NCBI GenBank assembly: GCA_009823505.1
Contig: VZQC01010551.1
Location: 1,733,960-1,797,959, forward strand
Direction of reading: 5' to 3'
Length of the DNA stretch: 64,000 nucleotides
DNA from: Rhizomys pruinosus
Taxonomy: Eukaryota > Chordata > Mammalia > Rodentia > Spalacidae
Position 1 is the first letter of the stretch; every line of letters begins with the position of its first letter. Positions 61,225 through 64,000 of the stretch are shown piece by piece. Position numbers and translations under genes: made by a program. The notes beneath the pieces were generated by a model, which saw only the letters and a program-made list of their open reading frames with translations, had not been told where the DNA came from and did not search any database.

Positions 61225-64000
61225 CTGTAGAAAGCAAATTAATAAAAACCATAAGCAATTAGCTCTTTCTTTGGTCTTTTTGAGACGTGGTCTCTTTGTA
61301 GCCTCAGCTGTCCTGGAATTCACTATGTAGACCAGGCTGGCCTTGAACTCTGAGATCTACCTACCTCTCCCTCTCAAGTGCTGGGATTAAAGGCATGGGC
61401 CACCACCCCCACCATAAGCAACTAGCTTGCTTTTCCAGATACTTCAAGATTGTGTTTGATCATTGTTACTGCTATGTATGATGCAAGGAACGAGAAACCA
61501 TAGAATACTTTAGGGGAATCACATTCACACACATCAAAGGTCAAGCAAATAAAAGAAGGAAACTTTAGGACCTCAACTTTCTAGGGGAAATTGCTCCCAG
61601 GCCTGACAACTATCACCATTCTTTTGAGCAGTAGACAAAAAAAGAAGGCTGTCTCTAGGGATGGTGCTTCCTCTTTGGAATATTTGATTCTGAAGCCAAT
61701 TAGGAGCAATGCAGAAAATATGTACTTAATATGTTTTATTTCACACAGAGAAAACATGTGGCAAATAAACCTAGTATTTGAGAACAAAATAAACATGCTC
61801 TTTGCCACAATTTCCAAAGTCCTATATCCAAATAGACAAAACACAAAACAACCAGGGACTTTCCAAGAAGGGACATGGAGTCATGATGTGGTGTGTGGTT
61901 AAAGATTTACATGCCTCAAAGTTCAGCTAGCTGCCACTAGGAAGAAAAGGCTTAATGTACTGTACTCCTGTAAGCTTTCTACTGTGTATCCTCCCACAGG
62001 ACAAGGCAGACGAACAGAACCACAAAGCCTAACTCCATCCATGGTGAAAATGAAGAAAATCTCTCATGAGATGATGCTGATGGTTTAATCCTTTCACTAT
62101 CAACAAGGTGTCGATAGCCATTTCATTTTATGGTATGAAAGGCAGCTTCTAGAAAAACCTACCAATGAATTTTGGTCTCCACCATCCAAAACATAAAACC
62201 TTTAAAACATGATAAGGGGACATGTTTTTTATAGCTCAGTTTTACAGATATTGGCCTTTTTATTACTGGTATCTTTATGAGGTCAGAAGTAGAATAGGTC
62301 AATTTCTTTAGGTAATTATTGTTAAATGTTCCTTTTAGAATTAAAAAGCAAACCATTAACTATATAGCATTCTCAGCAATAGCCTCAAAATTATATAATA
62401 AATATTAACATATAATTTCGACACAAAAATAATACAAAGCTAATTATTCATGATGTGTGAGAGTATATACACACAGCATGCCCTACCCTTTGGGGCTGAG
62501 GTACATGATGGTAGAGCAAATGCTCAGTGCCTCAAAACAAGATGAAGACACGCCAGTGTCTCCTCCCTCAAGAGTAAATCCAGTTGGAGGATCCTGCCTC
62601 AGGAAGGCAGGCTCACTTTAAGCCATTCTAAACAGATAGGTAAAATAATTTCCCCTTAATAAAATAATGTACTTTTTCCTCCCCAGAATTCCCACCCCTT
62701 AGCACAGCCTCTCACAGATCTACAGACTCATGCAACTTTGCAAGACCGTTCACTTTCCTGAGTTACTCAGAAAATTATAACTCTTCCTGGTTTCCTTTCT
62801 ATCTCCTTGTTAAGCATGCTTTCTCTAACGCTCTGGGCTTCACTTTTTCTACAGCCCTTGTTTCCGTCATGTGGCTGACCTCCATCAAGGCTTACCTCAA
62901 GTGGCATGGCTTTTTTTCTTTCTCTCTTCAGTTACTTTGGGAGACTTCTGAGATGTAGATGTACAGTTTGCCTGTCCTGAAGTATTTTTGTTTTACTCTA
63001 ATAAAATTGTCTTTGAGCTTAAAGAAGAAAACTATGCAAGGCATGATGGTGTACACCTTTAATCCTAGCACTTAGGAGGCAGAGAGAGGCAGATCTCTGT
63101 GAGTTTGAGGCCAAACTGGTCTATATAGTAAGTTCTATTCCAACCAGGGCTATATAACGAGATCCTTTCTTGAAAATTAAAAAGAAATGAAGGAAGAAAG
63201 GAAGGAAGGAGGGAGGGAGGGAGGAAGAGAAAAGAGGATTGTGCATGGGCCTACAGAGGTTTAGTGCCCGCTTAGGAATGTGAGGTACTCAAGAACCATG
63301 ACTGCCAATCTCTACCCCTAGTCTTTACATGCTAGCTAGTAAGAATGTGATTTTAGAAGACCCATGTAGATGGTACTTGTCTTTCTACTATGAAGCAGCC
63401 CTAGATCAAGGCATGAAATTTAAAATATAGTTTTCAAATACAGCTCTTAACTCAAGGTGCTTCTTTTGCATTGTAAGTCATTTTAAATATGGATCTCCAC
63501 AAAAGAATTAAGATAATTACTTCATTTTGAACAAGAAGACCATTTATTAAATTAGTTAAAAATAGCATTTTTTCTCAGCATTTAAAGAAAGTTGAATTGT
63601 ATTTTGGTTTTGCCCCAAAGATTTATCTGTAAAAATAAGCAAAATATAGAGGAAGTTATAACCTATTTAATATTTTTAGAAATAAGCAATATTGTATATG
63701 TTACTTCAAGCCTGTCTTGAAAATAATTTTTAACTCAATATTAAACAATTTCTCAGAGTAAATTACACACACAAAAAAAAACCAATATGTTCAGATGTCA
63801 TGTATATTTAGAGAAACACAATCTTCACAGATATGGAACAAGCCTGTGAGCATTCATATTTGTCATGGGGAGCGTGTGCATAGACATGTAGAGGAGAGTA
63901 TATCTAGATATGCCTCAGGCAGTAGGGAACTCTTAAAGGGTCCCAGCTCAGGATCCAAGGACCACCAGCCGCTCTCCTGCTAAAGTTCCGCTGGTGTGGC
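61225..64000. other. GSAP intron upstream of w1 (partial)
   Basis: Holds a minus-strand B1 at 61262-61408 between near-copies of a target site (ATAAGCAATTAGCT and ATAAGCAACTAGCT), a plus-strand B1 at 63033-63175 and a GGAA/GGGA-rich stretch at 63186-63235. I see nothing recognisable in 61430-63030 or 63240-64000, which are mostly AT-rich unique sequence. The next upstream GSAP exon is not present. Confidence 0.7.

Overview
This is mammalian genomic DNA from a muroid rodent. It is dense in rodent SINEs (about 29 B1-like, about 27 B2, some ID/B4-type), rodent L1 3' ends and CA/TA/GATA microsatellites, over a background of older mammalian repeats (MIR, L1M, Tigger). The repeats suggest a cricetid-like muroid, but genus cannot be fixed by eye. 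There is no bacterial, plasmid or phage content.

One protein-coding gene fills the window: GSAP (gamma-secretase activating protein, also called PION), on the minus strand. I find 18 consecutive internal exons between 61224 and 5094, each bounded by AG acceptor and GT donor. Joined in order they give one uninterrupted frame of 1467 bp (489 codons). This corresponds to roughly residues 150-640 of the ~854-residue human protein, by comparison with the protein as I remember it. The promoter and first exons lie beyond base 64000. The last exons, including the C-terminal part released as the 16-kDa fragment, lie beyond base 1.

Layout in transcription order (right to left): 64000-61225 upstream intron; exons w1-w6 at 61.2-51.2 kb; a 10.6-kb intron with a BRD7 processed pseudogene and a 24-bp minisatellite; w7-w10 at 40.6-34.5 kb; w11-w12 at about 30 kb; w13 at 23.6 kb; a 12.1-kb intron with a 58-bp perfect palindrome; w14-w18 at 11.5-5.1 kb; then intron to base 1.

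The intronic features worth a second look are: a young B2 subfamily with a 17-bp internal tandem duplication; a poly(A)-only insertion with a perfect 15-bp target-site duplication; two minisatellites (24-bp and 25-bp units); a perfect palindrome; a BRD7 retropseudogene cut by a B2; and several Tigger-like relics. I do not see an undescribed gene system. Long open frames at 44 kb come from a tandem repeat whose unit is a multiple of three, and many short open frames are SINE translations.
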